Part shown: positions 15,086 through 22,303 of the stretch, in pieces
How positions within the stretch are numbered: the first letter of the stretch is position 1
Layout of the letters: every line of letters begins with the position of its first letter
Source of the DNA: an uncultured Oscillospiraceae bacterium
GTDB lineage: Bacteria; Bacillota; Clostridia; Oscillospirales; Ruminococcaceae
Direction: 5' to 3'
Length of the DNA stretch: 43,797 nt
NCBI GenBank assembly: GCA_949300115.1
Contig: CASGDD010000170.1
Span: 1 to 43,797, forward strand
The notes under the pieces: model-generated
Database searches by the model: none
What the model was told of the DNA's origin: nothing
The model's input: only the letters and a program-made list of their open reading frames with translations
Position numbers and translations under genes: made by a program

Positions 15086-15887
15086 TCTGGCGACCCTCTT
15101 TCCGGATATGTGCGAGCGGGTGGTGGGGGAGAGCATTATCGGCCGCGCGCGGGCCCGCGGCGACATCGAAATCTGCTGCCACCAGATCCGCGACTACACC
15201 CTCGACAAGCATAACCGAACCGACGACACCCTCTACGGCGGCGGCAAGGGGATGCTCATGCAGGCCGACCCCATCTACCGCTGCTATGAGGCGATCTGCG
15301 GAATGGCGGAAGGAAAGCCCCATGTCCTCTATATGTCCCCGCAGGGGGCGGTGCTCACCCAGCGCCGGGCGGTCGAACTCTCCAAGCTGCCCCGGCTGAT
15401 GGTGCTCTGCGGCCATTACGAGGGGGTGGACGAGCGGGTGCTGGAGGAGATTGTCGACGAGGAGATCTCGATCGGCGACTATGTGTTGACCGGCGGCGAG
15501 CTGCCCGCACTGGTGCTGATCGACTGTATCGCCCGGATGATCCCCGGTGTGCTGGCCGAGGACATCTGCTTTGAGGAGGAGAGCCACTACGCCGGCCTGC
15601 TCGAATATCCCCAGTATTCCCGTCCGGAGGTCTGGCATGACCGCAAGGTGCCGCCGGTGCTGCTGACCGGACACCACGCCAAGATCCGCAAGTGGCGCTA
15701 CCTCAAGCAGCTCGAGCGTACCTACCGCAAACGTCCCGATCTGCTCTGGGCGCTCGATCCCACCGAAATGAAGGAGGAGGAAGCCTGGCTCTATGCCGCC
15801 TTCACCGCGGGCCTGGCCGCCGCTGGTGGACAGAAGACGGAACCCGCGGCGCCCGCGGAGGAAAATTCCGATCCGGATGGTGTTTAA
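15075..15887 (+). CDS. trmD: tRNA (guanine-N1)-methyltransferase
   Basis: This 270-residue SPOUT-fold enzyme places m1G37 in tRNAs with G at position 36, preventing frameshifting. The knot motifs are LCGHYEGVDERVLE and DEEISIGDYVLTGGELPALVLID. The N-terminus MRIDLATLFPDM is typical and decides for ATG 15075 over an in-frame TTG six bases earlier. The C-terminal 20 or so residues (GGQKTEPAAPAEENSDPDGV) are a low-complexity tail beyond the normal end. The gene overlaps rimM and ends the ribosomal operon. Confidence 0.96.
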   Translation: MRIDLATLFPDMCERVVGESIIGRARARGDIEICCHQIRDYTLDKHNRTDDTLYGGGKGMLMQADPIYRCYEAICGMAEGKPHVLYMSPQGAVLTQRRAVELSKLPRLMVLCGHYEGVDERVLEEIVDEEISIGDYVLTGGELPALVLIDCIARMIPGVLAEDICFEEESHYAGLLEYPQYSRPEVWHDRKVPPVLLTGHHAKIRKWRYLKQLERTYRKRPDLLWALDPTEMKEEEAWLYAAFTAGLAAAGGQKTEPAAPAEENSDPDGV

Positions 15888-16010
15888 AATCACATACATT
15901 GTGGAAAACTTGTTGTGCAAGACATCCAAACGCCTCGGTCTCAAAATGCCGGAGATTTGGGAAACAAGCAGAATTTGCCCTCAGGGCCGGGTTGTTTTGC
16001 CTGTGAGTCA

Positions 16011-16039
16011 TTGCAAAGAATTCGGGATGTTGCTATAAT
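16011..16039 (+). promoter_or_regulatory. Promoter of ptsH
   Basis: TTGCAA (16011-16016), a 17-base spacer and TATAAT (16034-16039), with TG at the extended -10 position (TGCTATAAT). The transcript leader is about 70 bases and holds a weak inverted repeat near 16060-16090 (CGGACG with CGTCTG). Nothing else was recognised in the 15888-16114 gap. Confidence 0.85.
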
Positions 16040-16114
16040 AATCTCACCTGATATAACGTTCGGACGGTTCTTACAACTGTCGTCTGAAAAAAGGAAAGAT
16101 TGCGGGGTTATAGC

Positions 16115-16378
16115 ATGTTTGTCAAGGAAGTTGCGGTTCAGAACCAGGTTGGTTTGCATGCGCGTCCGGCTACCTTTTTTATCCAGAAGGCGAATGAATA
16201 CAAGTCTTCCATCTGGGTGGAGAAGGAGGAGCGCCGGGTCAACGCCAAGAGCCTGCTGGGTGTCCTCTCGCTGGGGATCGTAGGCGGCACCAGCATCCGG
16301 ATCATCGCCGACGGTGCCGATGAGGAGCAGGCGGTCGAAGGTCTGGTGCATCTGGTGGAATCGGGATTCGCCGAATAG
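16115..16378 (+). CDS. ptsH: HPr family phosphocarrier protein
   Basis: This 87-residue HPr carries the phosphohistidine site H15 in GLHARPAT and the regulatory serine S46 in NAKSLLGVLSLG, the site of HPr kinase in Firmicutes. It can therefore serve both sugar uptake by the phosphotransferase system and catabolite control with CcpA. No enzyme I or HPr kinase gene is adjacent. ATG 16115 begins MFVKEVAVQ as in other HPr proteins. The binding site before it is modest (GCGGGG), and an in-frame TTG at 16100 is possible but would add residues not seen in the family. It is monocistronic, with a promoter and a strong terminator. Confidence 0.95.
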   Translation: MFVKEVAVQNQVGLHARPATFFIQKANEYKSSIWVEKEERRVNAKSLLGVLSLGIVGGTSIRIIADGADEEQAVEGLVHLVESGFAE

Positions 16379-16397
16379 TCTAGAGGTTTCCTGGAGA

Positions 16398-16430
16398 GCC
16401 GTCCGCGTCGATCGGACGGCCTTTTATTTT
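16398..16430 (+). terminator. Rho-independent terminator of ptsH
   Basis: GCCGTCCG (16398-16405) pairs with CGGACGGC (16413-16420) around a seven-base loop and is followed by CTTTTATTTT. It begins 20 bases after the ptsH stop. Confidence 0.92.
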
Positions 16431-16473
16431 GCCGGACAGGCTCCTTGCCCGGCGGAGAGGGAGGGGAGAGTCG

Positions 16474-18324
16474 ATGCGCAATCCCAAGCTGGAGGCGCTG
16501 CGGGAGGATGCCCGCGCGCTGCCGCTGCGGCCGGGTGTCTATCTGATGAAGGATGCGAGCGGCAGGGTGATCTATGTCGGCAAGGCCAAGGCACTGCGCA
16601 ACCGGGTGAGCAGCTATTTCCGCAGCGTCGAGAAGCACACCCCCAAGACCTACCAGATGGTCGAGCAGGTCCGGCATTTTGACACCATCATCACCGACAA
16701 CGAATATGAGGCGCTCACCCTCGAGGCGAGCCTCATCAAGCAGTACAATCCCAAATACAATATCCTGCTCAAGGATGGCAAGGGGTACCGGTACATCCGC
16801 ATCTCCCACGAGCCCTACCCGCGCATCACCGCTGAAAAGCAGAAGCCGCAGGGGGACGACGCCGACTATCTCGGGCCGTATACCAGCGCCTTTGCGGTTA
16901 AGCTGGCGGTCGAGGAGGCGATCGAATCCTTCCTACTGCCCACCTGCCGGCGAAAATTCCCCCGCGATTTTGGCAAACAGCGTCCCTGTCTCAACCGGGA
17001 TATGGGCCGCTGCATGGGCGTCTGCACCGGCAAGATCTCGGAGGAGGAGTACCGGGCGGTCATCGACGAGGCGGTCGAGTTTTTAAAGAGCGGCAACATG
17101 CAGTCGGTCGAAGCGCTCACCGCGCGGATGGAGGCCTACAGCGAAAACCTCCAGTTCGAGCTGGCCGCCCGTATCCGCGACCGCATCCGGGCGATCGAGA
17201 AGATCACCGAGCGGCAGAAGGTGGTCACCGAGGACAAGCGGGATATCGACGTTGTCGCGATGGTACAGGGGCTGGTGACCTCCTGCTTTGTCGTGCTCGG
17301 CTTCCGGCATGGCAGGCTGTACGACAAGGAGGAATTTGTCATCGACACGCCGGAGGATCTGCCGCAGGGTTACCACGAGTTTCTGATGATGTACTATACC
17401 ACCCGCCCCGACTACCCCGATCTTGTCTACACCGCCGAACTGCCGGCCGAACCCGAGCTGCTCGAGCGTTTTCTGTCCGACCGCAGGGGGAAACGGGTGC
17501 AGATCCATAAGCCCCAGCGGGGAACCGGTGTCGAGCTGGTTGAGATGGCCCGTTCGAACGCCTCCGAGACGCTGGCGCGGGAGGTGCGGGGCAACCGGGC
17601 GGCCGGCGGCCGGGAGATTGCGGCGTTGGATGAGCTGCGGCATCTGCTGGGACTGGTCGGCCCGCCCGGCTATATCGAGGCCTACGACATCTCCAACCTG
17701 GGCGACCGGGATATTGTCGGCGGTATGGTGGTCTTCGAGAACGGCAAGCCGCTGCGCAAGGCCTACAAACGCTTCCGCATCCAGTCGACCGGCGGGGTGG
17801 ATGACTACGGTTCGATGCGGGAGATGCTTGCTCGCCGCTTGCAGCGTTACCTCGACCATCCCGATACCGGCGACGGATTCGGACGGCTGCCCGATCTCAT
17901 CCTGCTCGACGGCGGCAAAGGGCATGTCGCGGTGATCCGCCAGCTGCTCGATGGGATGGGGATCGAGGTGCCGGTCTTCGGCATGGTCAAGGATGACCGC
18001 CACCGCACCCGCGCCATCGCGAAGGACGGCGGCGAAATTGCCATCAATTCGACCCGCGGCGCCTTCACTCTCGTCTCGAATATCCAGGAGGAGGTCCACC
18101 GCTACGCGATCGAATACCAGCGGCTCCGCCGTAAAAAAACCGCCTTCCAGTCGGTGCTGCAGCAGGCGCCGGGCATCGGGCCCAAGCGGGCGGCCGAGCT
18201 GATGCAGTACTTCAAACGGGTTGCCGCGATCAAGGCGGCGACGGTCGACGAGCTGGCCGCCGTCCCCGGCATGAGTCGGAGCGCTGCCGAGGAGCTGCGC
18301 GCCTATCTCGATCGAGAGGGATGA
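16474..18324 (+). CDS. uvrC: Excinuclease ABC subunit C
   Basis: This 616-residue nuclease makes both incisions in nucleotide excision repair. The N-terminal GIY-YIG domain reads RPGVYLMKDASGRVIYVGKAKALRNRV (residues 19-45). A Cys-containing segment follows (PTCRRKFPRDFGKQRPCLNRDMGRCMGVC). The UVR motif for UvrB contact is around residues 200-235. The RNase-H-like 5' nuclease domain contains AYDISNLGDRDIVGGMVVFENG and LLDGGKGH. Two helix-hairpin-helix units end the protein (APGIGPKRAAELMQYF, VPGMSRSAAEELRAYL). ATG 16474 has GGAGGGGAG upstream. No promoter is obvious between the ptsH terminator and this start. Confidence 0.97.
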   Translation: MRNPKLEALREDARALPLRPGVYLMKDASGRVIYVGKAKALRNRVSSYFRSVEKHTPKTYQMVEQVRHFDTIITDNEYEALTLEASLIKQYNPKYNILLKDGKGYRYIRISHEPYPRITAEKQKPQGDDADYLGPYTSAFAVKLAVEEAIESFLLPTCRRKFPRDFGKQRPCLNRDMGRCMGVCTGKISEEEYRAVIDEAVEFLKSGNMQSVEALTARMEAYSENLQFELAARIRDRIRAIEKITERQKVVTEDKRDIDVVAMVQGLVTSCFVVLGFRHGRLYDKEEFVIDTPEDLPQGYHEFLMMYYTTRPDYPDLVYTAELPAEPELLERFLSDRRGKRVQIHKPQRGTGVELVEMARSNASETLAREVRGNRAAGGREIAALDELRHLLGLVGPPGYIEAYDISNLGDRDIVGGMVVFENGKPLRKAYKRFRIQSTGGVDDYGSMREMLARRLQRYLDHPDTGDGFGRLPDLILLDGGKGHVAVIRQLLDGMGIEVPVFGMVKDDRHRTRAIAKDGGEIAINSTRGAFTLVSNIQEEVHRYAIEYQRLRRKKTAFQSVLQQAPGIGPKRAAELMQYFKRVAAIKAATVDELAAVPGMSRSAAEELRAYLDREG

Positions 18325-18357
18325 TGGGTGTCCGGCGGGGAAGTTTTGCCGGCGCAC

Positions 18358-18387
18358 TTGACAGCATGTCCCCTTATGGGGGATAAT
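18358..18387 (+). promoter_or_regulatory. Promoter of the rsmD-coaD unit
   Basis: TTGACA (18358-18363) and GATAAT (18382-18387) are separated by 18 bases. The gene start is about 45 bases downstream. Confidence 0.75.
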
Positions 18388-18431
18388 GGTGGCAACACAG
18401 GGCGATCGGCCCGGATGGGATGGAAAACAGC

Positions 18432-18977
18432 ATGCGTGTCATTACCGGTACGGCGCGGGGACGCCGGCTTGAATCCCCCGAGGGGATGGAGGTCCGTCCG
18501 ACCTCCGAAAAGGTCAAAGAGGCCGTCTTCAGCATGATCCAGTTCGAACTGCCCGGCGCGCGTTTTCTCGACCTCTTCGCCGGCTCCGGCCAGATGGGGA
18601 TCGAGGCGCTCAGCCGGGAGGCGAGCGGCGCGGTCTTTGTCGATGCCGCGTCCGCCAGCATCGCCGTCGTGCGGGAAAATCTGGCGCGGACGGGGCTGTC
18701 CGACCGGGCGCAGGTGGTGATGCTCGACGCCAAGACCTATCTCTCGGCCGCGGCGGACAGCTTCGATCTCGCCTTTGTCGATCCGCCCTATGCCGAATCC
18801 GATCTGACCGGCCTGCTCGGCCTGCTGCTGCCCCATATGCGGCCGCAGGGGGCGGTACTTGTCGAGACCGACGGCCGGACGGCTTTGCCCGAGTCGGTCG
18901 GCGGCTGGACCATCGGCCGACAGAAACGGTATGGCAGGACGCTCATCACCTGCTATCGAAAGGGGGAGACGGCGTGA
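18432..18977 (+). CDS. rsmD: 16S rRNA (guanine966-N2)-methyltransferase RsmD
   Basis: This 181-residue SAM-dependent methyltransferase modifies G966 of 16S rRNA. It begins with the family's opening MRVITGTARGRRLESPEG. The SAM-binding loop is FLDLFAGSGQMGIEAL (residues 45-60) and the catalytic motif is DPPY at 117-120. ATG 18432 is chosen from the conserved N-terminus; ATG 18420, four residues earlier, is an equal-frame alternative, as neither has a strong ribosome binding site. The stop codon overlaps the coaD start in GTGA. Confidence 0.94.
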   Translation: MRVITGTARGRRLESPEGMEVRPTSEKVKEAVFSMIQFELPGARFLDLFAGSGQMGIEALSREASGAVFVDAASASIAVVRENLARTGLSDRAQVVMLDAKTYLSAAADSFDLAFVDPPYAESDLTGLLGLLLPHMRPQGAVLVETDGRTALPESVGGWTIGRQKRYGRTLITCYRKGETA

Positions 18978-19474
18978 AGACGGCCATCTGTTCGGGCAGT
19001 TTCGACCCGGTGACGCTCGGCCATGTCGACATCATCACCCGGGCGAGCGCTCTGTTCGACAAGATCTACGCGGTGGTGCTCAACAACCCCACCAAGCACA
19101 CCACCTTTACCCTCGAGGAACGGATGGAGTTCCTCAAGCTGGCAACCTCCCACCTCGGCAACGTCGAATATGACGTCCATGGGGGGCTGCTGGTCGATTA
19201 TGTCCGGGAGAAAAAGGCGACGGCGATTGTGCGCGGCCTGCGCGCCGTCTCCGATTTTGACTATGAATTTCAGACCGCGCTGATCAACCGCAAGCTCTAC
19301 GGCGGGGCGGAGACGGTCTTTCTCATGACCCAGGGGGAATACCTCTACCTCTCCTCAAGCATCGTCAAACAGGTGGCGATGTTTGGCGGGGATATCTCCC
19401 AGTTCATCCCCGCGCCGATTGTCGATGCGGTGACCGAGCGGATCCGGCTGCAACAAGGAGGAATGAAGCTATGA
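18974..19474 (+). CDS. coaD: Pantetheine-phosphate adenylyltransferase
   Basis: This 166-residue nucleotidyltransferase transfers AMP from ATP to 4'-phosphopantetheine, the fourth step of coenzyme A synthesis. The signature GSFDPVTLGH occupies residues 8-17. The second motif YLSSSIVKQ lies near residue 127, and RGLRAVSDFDYE is typical. The start is GTG 18974, overlapping the rsmD stop by four bases. The stop overlaps the next ATG by four bases (ATGA). The rsmD-coaD pairing is common in Firmicutes. Confidence 0.96.
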   Translation: MKTAICSGSFDPVTLGHVDIITRASALFDKIYAVVLNNPTKHTTFTLEERMEFLKLATSHLGNVEYDVHGGLLVDYVREKKATAIVRGLRAVSDFDYEFQTALINRKLYGGAETVFLMTQGEYLYLSSSIVKQVAMFGGDISQFIPAPIVDAVTERIRLQQGGMKL

Positions 19475-19941
19475 ACGTCGACGAAATTCTGGATGTCATC
19501 GATGAAATGCTCGATAAATCGTGGAGTGTGCCCCTCTCGGGCGGACGCTGCGTTGTCGATGTCGAAAAGATGCGTGACCTCATCGACGATATCCGGCTGA
19601 ATATGCCGATGGAGATCAAACAGGCCAAGGCGATCGTGGCCGACCGGCACGATATCCTTGAGAGCGCCCGCAGCGAGGCGGCCGAAATCATCCGCCGGGG
19701 CGAGGAGCGCGCCCGGGTGCTGGTCAGCGAACAGGAGGTGGTCAAGCAGGCGCAGGCCAAGGCCAACGAGCTGCTGACCAATGCCCAGGTCAAATCGCGG
19801 GAGATCCGCCGGGCGACCAGCGAATTTGCCGACCGGGTGCTGCGCTCGACCGAAGAGGTGCTCATCCAGAACGTCAACGAGGTCAAACAGACCCGCCAGG
19901 CGATCAAAAATCAGCGGATGAATACCCATCAGGAGAAGTAA
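19471..19941 (+). CDS. Coiled-coil cytosolic protein of unknown function
   Basis: This 156-residue, highly charged and mostly helical protein opens with MNVDEILDVIDEMLDKSW and is then a long coiled coil (residues 50-150) rich in Ala, Glu, Arg and Gln. It resembles the stator/H-subunit-like proteins often labelled ATPase or V-type ATPase subunit H in clostridia, and also DivIVA-like scaffolds. That likeness may reflect only coiled-coil composition. It overlaps coaD by four bases, so it is co-expressed with rsmD-coaD, a conserved-looking arrangement in this bacterial group. A terminator follows at once. No function is proposed. Confidence 0.8.
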   Translation: MNVDEILDVIDEMLDKSWSVPLSGGRCVVDVEKMRDLIDDIRLNMPMEIKQAKAIVADRHDILESARSEAAEIIRRGEERARVLVSEQEVVKQAQAKANELLTNAQVKSREIRRATSEFADRVLRSTEEVLIQNVNEVKQTRQAIKNQRMNTHQEK

Positions 19942-19960
19942 CCGCGTTTCTTACAGCCAT

Positions 19961-20002
19961 AAGCCCTCCGCGTGGACCGGACGTCCTGCGGGGGGCTTTT
20001 TG
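19961..20002 (+). terminator. Terminator of the rsmD-coaD unit
   Basis: AAGCCCTCCGCG (19961-19972) pairs, with one bulge or mismatch, with TGCGGGGGGCTT (about 19987-19998), and the helix runs into TTTTT. It starts 20 bases after the stop codon. Confidence 0.85.
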
Positions 20003-20005
20003 CGT

Positions 20006-20091
20006 GCGGAAGGCGGAAGACACCGCGTGGTGCCGGACGGCGTCCGGTGCGGGAATCGCGACTCGATCCGCCGCCCGTTTTCGCCTTCCGC
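20006..20091. other. Highly structured intergenic segment, candidate RNA element
   Basis: GCGGAAGGCG (20006-20015) pairs perfectly with CGCCTTCCGC (20082-20091). Inside lie the hairpins CACC/GGTG (20021-20024, 20029-20032) and CCGGAC/GTCCGG (20033-20038, 20042-20047). The whole could fold as a multi-branched RNA. No promoter was seen directly before it, and it ends before the mraZ promoter. No known RNA family was recognised. Confidence 0.35.
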
Positions 20092-20140
20092 GAGACAGCC
20101 CGAAGTGGGGCGTCGGGGTGGGAAAAAGGAAGAAAGAACA

Positions 20141-20160
20141 AGGAGAACAGCCGTTCTCCT
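20141..20160. other. Perfect 8-bp hairpin upstream of the mraZ promoter
   Basis: AGGAGAAC (20141-20148) and GTTCTCCT (20153-20160) enclose AGCC. On the - strand it is followed by a T-rich stretch (TGTTCTTTCTTCC), so it might end an antisense transcript. On the + strand no T-run follows. Confidence 0.45.
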
Positions 20161-20173
20161 GCCGCAAAATCTA

Positions 20174-20202
20174 TTGCAATCGGGCGGGGATGTGGGTATA
20201 AT
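20174..20202 (+). promoter_or_regulatory. Promoter of the mraZ-led dcw cluster
   Basis: TTGCAA (20174-20179), 17 bases, TATAAT (20197-20202). The predicted transcript starts near 20209 with a leader of about 105 bases before the mraZ start. Confidence 0.88.
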
Positions 20203-20211
20203 AACAAGTAA

Positions 20212-20235
20212 GTGGTGAAATGTGGGGTGCAGTGG
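20212..20235 (+). promoter_or_regulatory. Candidate MraZ operator: three GTGG words at 10-bp spacing
   Basis: GTGG occurs at 20212, 20222 and 20232, in exact 10-base register, directly after the predicted transcription start. MraZ proteins bind short G-rich direct repeats, one per helical turn, in their own promoter region (shown in E. coli and mycoplasmas). A hairpin with GACAG/CTGTC arms (about 20238-20263) follows in the leader. Confidence 0.65.
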
Positions 20236-20313
20236 GGAGACAGCCCTCCCTGGTGGGGACTGTCCCCCGCTCTCGCATCCCCCAAGATCGGAACAGCGGA
20301 GGAGGGGAAGGCT

Positions 20314-20733
20314 TTGTTGATCGGCGAATACAGCCATACGCTCGATGCCAAAGGGCGGATCAACTTCCCTGCCCGGCTGCGCGACGATCTGGGGGAGCAG
20401 TTTATCATCACCAAGGGGCTGGACACCTGCCTGTCGGCCTATCCGATGGCCGAATGGCGGCGCCTGGAGGAGAAACTGCGGGAACTGCCGCGGGCAAAAT
20501 CCCGTGTGGTGCAGCGCTTTATCTTCGCGGGCGCGGTCGAGGTGGCCCCCGATAAGCAGGGACGTATTGTCATCCCGTCGAATCTGCGCGACTATGCGGG
20601 GATCGAGCGGGATGTTGTCATTATCGGCGCGTCCGACCGGGTGGAAATTTGGGATGCCGGCCGGTGGGCGAAGGAATGCGGCGAACTGACCGCCGAGTTG
20701 GTCGCCGAAACGATGGATGAGCTGGGCTTTTAG
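20314..20733 (+). CDS. mraZ: Transcriptional regulator MraZ
   Basis: This 139-residue protein has two AbrB-like/MraZ DNA-binding repeats: GEYSHTLDAKGRINFPARLRDDL near the start and VEVAPDKQGRIVIPSNLRDYAGI in the second half, each with the DxxGR core. MraZ proteins form rings and usually repress the dcw operon. The start is taken as TTG 20314, because the protein then opens MLIGEYSHTLDAKGR like its relatives and GGAGGGG (20301-20307) lies six bases upstream. The frame continues upstream to 20212 but would add an unrelated 34-residue extension overlapping the operator. Confidence 0.93.
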   Translation: MLIGEYSHTLDAKGRINFPARLRDDLGEQFIITKGLDTCLSAYPMAEWRRLEEKLRELPRAKSRVVQRFIFAGAVEVAPDKQGRIVIPSNLRDYAGIERDVVIIGASDRVEIWDAGRWAKECGELTAELVAETMDELGF

Positions 20734-21702
20734 ATGAACGGAGCATTTAAACATACGAGTGTACTACTCGAGGAGAGCATCGAGGCGCTGCGGATCAAAC
20801 CGGACGGCGTCTATATCGACGGCACCGCCGGCGGCGCCGGCCATTCGGCGGCCATCGCGAGCCGCCTGACGACCGGCCGGCTGCTCGCCCTCGACAAGGA
20901 CCCCGACGCCATCGCGGTGATCGGTGAGCGGCTGCGCCCCTTTGGCGAGCGCTGTCTGATTGTGCGGGCCGATTTCCGCCATCTTGCCGAGGTGGCGCGG
21001 GAATTCTACCTCGAGCCGGTCGACGGCATCCTGCTCGACCTGGGGGTTTCCTCCTACCAGCTGGATACCCCCGAGCGGGGGTTTAGCTACCACTACGACG
21101 CCCCGCTCGACATGCGGATGGCGAAGGAGGGGCTGTCGGCCTACGATGTGGTCAACCGCTGGACGCCCGAGGCACTCGAGCGCATCCTCTACGACTACGG
21201 GGAGGAGCGCTACGCCCGATCGATCGTCCAGAAGATTGTCGAGGCGCGTGCCCGGCATCCGATCGAGCGGACGGTGGAGCTGGCCGAGCTTGTCAAGATG
21301 GGGGTGCCGCCCAAGGTGCGCAGGGAGGCGGGGCATCCCGCCCGCAAGACCTTCCAGGCGATCCGCATCGCGGTCAACGGCGAATTGGACGCGCTGGGGG
21401 AGGCGCTCGACGAAGCGCTCGACCTACTCGCGCCCGGCGGCCGGATCGCGGTGATTACCTTCCACTCGCTCGAGGACCGGATGGTCAAGCAGCGGTTTGC
21501 CGCGTGGTGCCGCGGATGTGAATGTCCGCCCGATTTTCCCGTCTGTGTCTGCGGCAAAAAGCCGAGGGCCAAACTGGTGGGGCGCAAGCCGGTGACGGCG
21601 GGGGAAGCGGAGCTCGAAGAAAATCCGCGCAGCCGGAGCGCCAAGCTGCGGGTGGCGGAAAAGCTGGATACGGCATCCCAAACGGAGGATGCCGCCCGAT
21701 AG
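20734..21702 (+). CDS. rsmH: 16S rRNA (cytosine1402-N4)-methyltransferase RsmH
   Basis: This 322-residue SAM-dependent enzyme (MraW) modifies C1402 of 16S rRNA. It opens FKHTSVLLEESIEAL. The SAM site includes YIDGTAGGAGHSAAIASRL, and GILLDLGVSSYQLDTPERGFSY and ITFHSLEDRMVKQRF are diagnostic. The ATG is directly next to the mraZ stop codon, so the two are coupled. A Cys-rich loop (CRGCECPPDFPVCVCGKKP) typical of many RsmH proteins is present. Confidence 0.97.
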   Translation: MNGAFKHTSVLLEESIEALRIKPDGVYIDGTAGGAGHSAAIASRLTTGRLLALDKDPDAIAVIGERLRPFGERCLIVRADFRHLAEVAREFYLEPVDGILLDLGVSSYQLDTPERGFSYHYDAPLDMRMAKEGLSAYDVVNRWTPEALERILYDYGEERYARSIVQKIVEARARHPIERTVELAELVKMGVPPKVRREAGHPARKTFQAIRIAVNGELDALGEALDEALDLLAPGGRIAVITFHSLEDRMVKQRFAAWCRGCECPPDFPVCVCGKKPRAKLVGRKPVTAGEAELEENPRSRSAKLRVAEKLDTASQTEDAAR

Positions 21703-21734
21703 ATGGAGACAAGCCAGGATGAGGAGGAATGGGC

Positions 21735-22214
21735 ATGGCGGCCTATACGAGCAATGCGGCGTATGATCTTTCGCGGTTTGAGGCGCCCGAGCGGCCTCGG
21801 CTGGAGGTTGTAAAACCCCAAAAACCAAAGCCGTTTTCGATCACCCGCGCGTGGGGGGTCGCGCCCATCAAGATCATCCTGCTCTCCGTCCTGCTGGTGG
21901 GGGTGATCTCGGTCATGCTCGCAAGCCAGATCGCGCTGGTCGAGCTGGGGGATGAGATTCTGACCTTGCAGGAGGAGCTCGAAACCCTCCAGAGTGAGGA
22001 GGTCCGGCTGCAGCTGCAGCTGGATGCCGGACTGTCGCTCGAGAATGTCGAGGCGATGGCCGAGGAGATGGGACTCGTCAAGATGGAGAACTACCAGGTC
22101 GAGCGGGTCTATCTCAACAGCGACGATGCCGTCGTGGTGGCCGAGGGTACGCCCACCCTGCTCGATCAGGTGGGGCACTTTTTGGAGGGCATTTGGCATA
22201 CCCTTTTCGGCTGA
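21735..22214 (+). CDS. ftsL: Cell division protein FtsL-like (septum formation initiator type)
   Basis: This 159-residue bitopic membrane protein has a cytosolic N-terminus of about 45 residues and one membrane helix (IKIILLSVLLVGVISVMLA, about residues 46-65). An outside leucine-heptad coiled coil follows (ALVELGDEILTLQEELETLQSEEVRLQLQL). Position between rsmH and the penicillin-binding protein is that of ftsL, whose product joins DivIB and DivIC at the division site. Start 21735 is preferred to ATG 21729, since GAGGAGG then has a seven-base spacing. Sequence identity in this family is low, so the call rests on topology and context. Confidence 0.85.
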   Translation: MAAYTSNAAYDLSRFEAPERPRLEVVKPQKPKPFSITRAWGVAPIKIILLSVLLVGVISVMLASQIALVELGDEILTLQEELETLQSEEVRLQLQLDAGLSLENVEAMAEEMGLVKMENYQVERVYLNSDDAVVVAEGTPTLLDQVGHFLEGIWHTLFG

Positions 22215-22240
22215 TCCATAGATATGCATAGGGTTTTACG

Positions 22241-22276
22241 GGCTGCGGAAGGCGGGAGAGAGCCCTTCCGGCAGCC
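22241..22276 (+). other. Hairpin in the ftsL-PBP gap
   Basis: GGCTGCGGAAGG (22241-22252) pairs with the CCTTCCGGCAGCC arm ending at 22276, with a one-base bulge. No T-run follows. It occupies the 89-base gap before the penicillin-binding protein gene. Confidence 0.5.
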
Positions 22277-22303
22277 GATCCTGTTCCTGGAGGTGGAAGA
22301 GCG

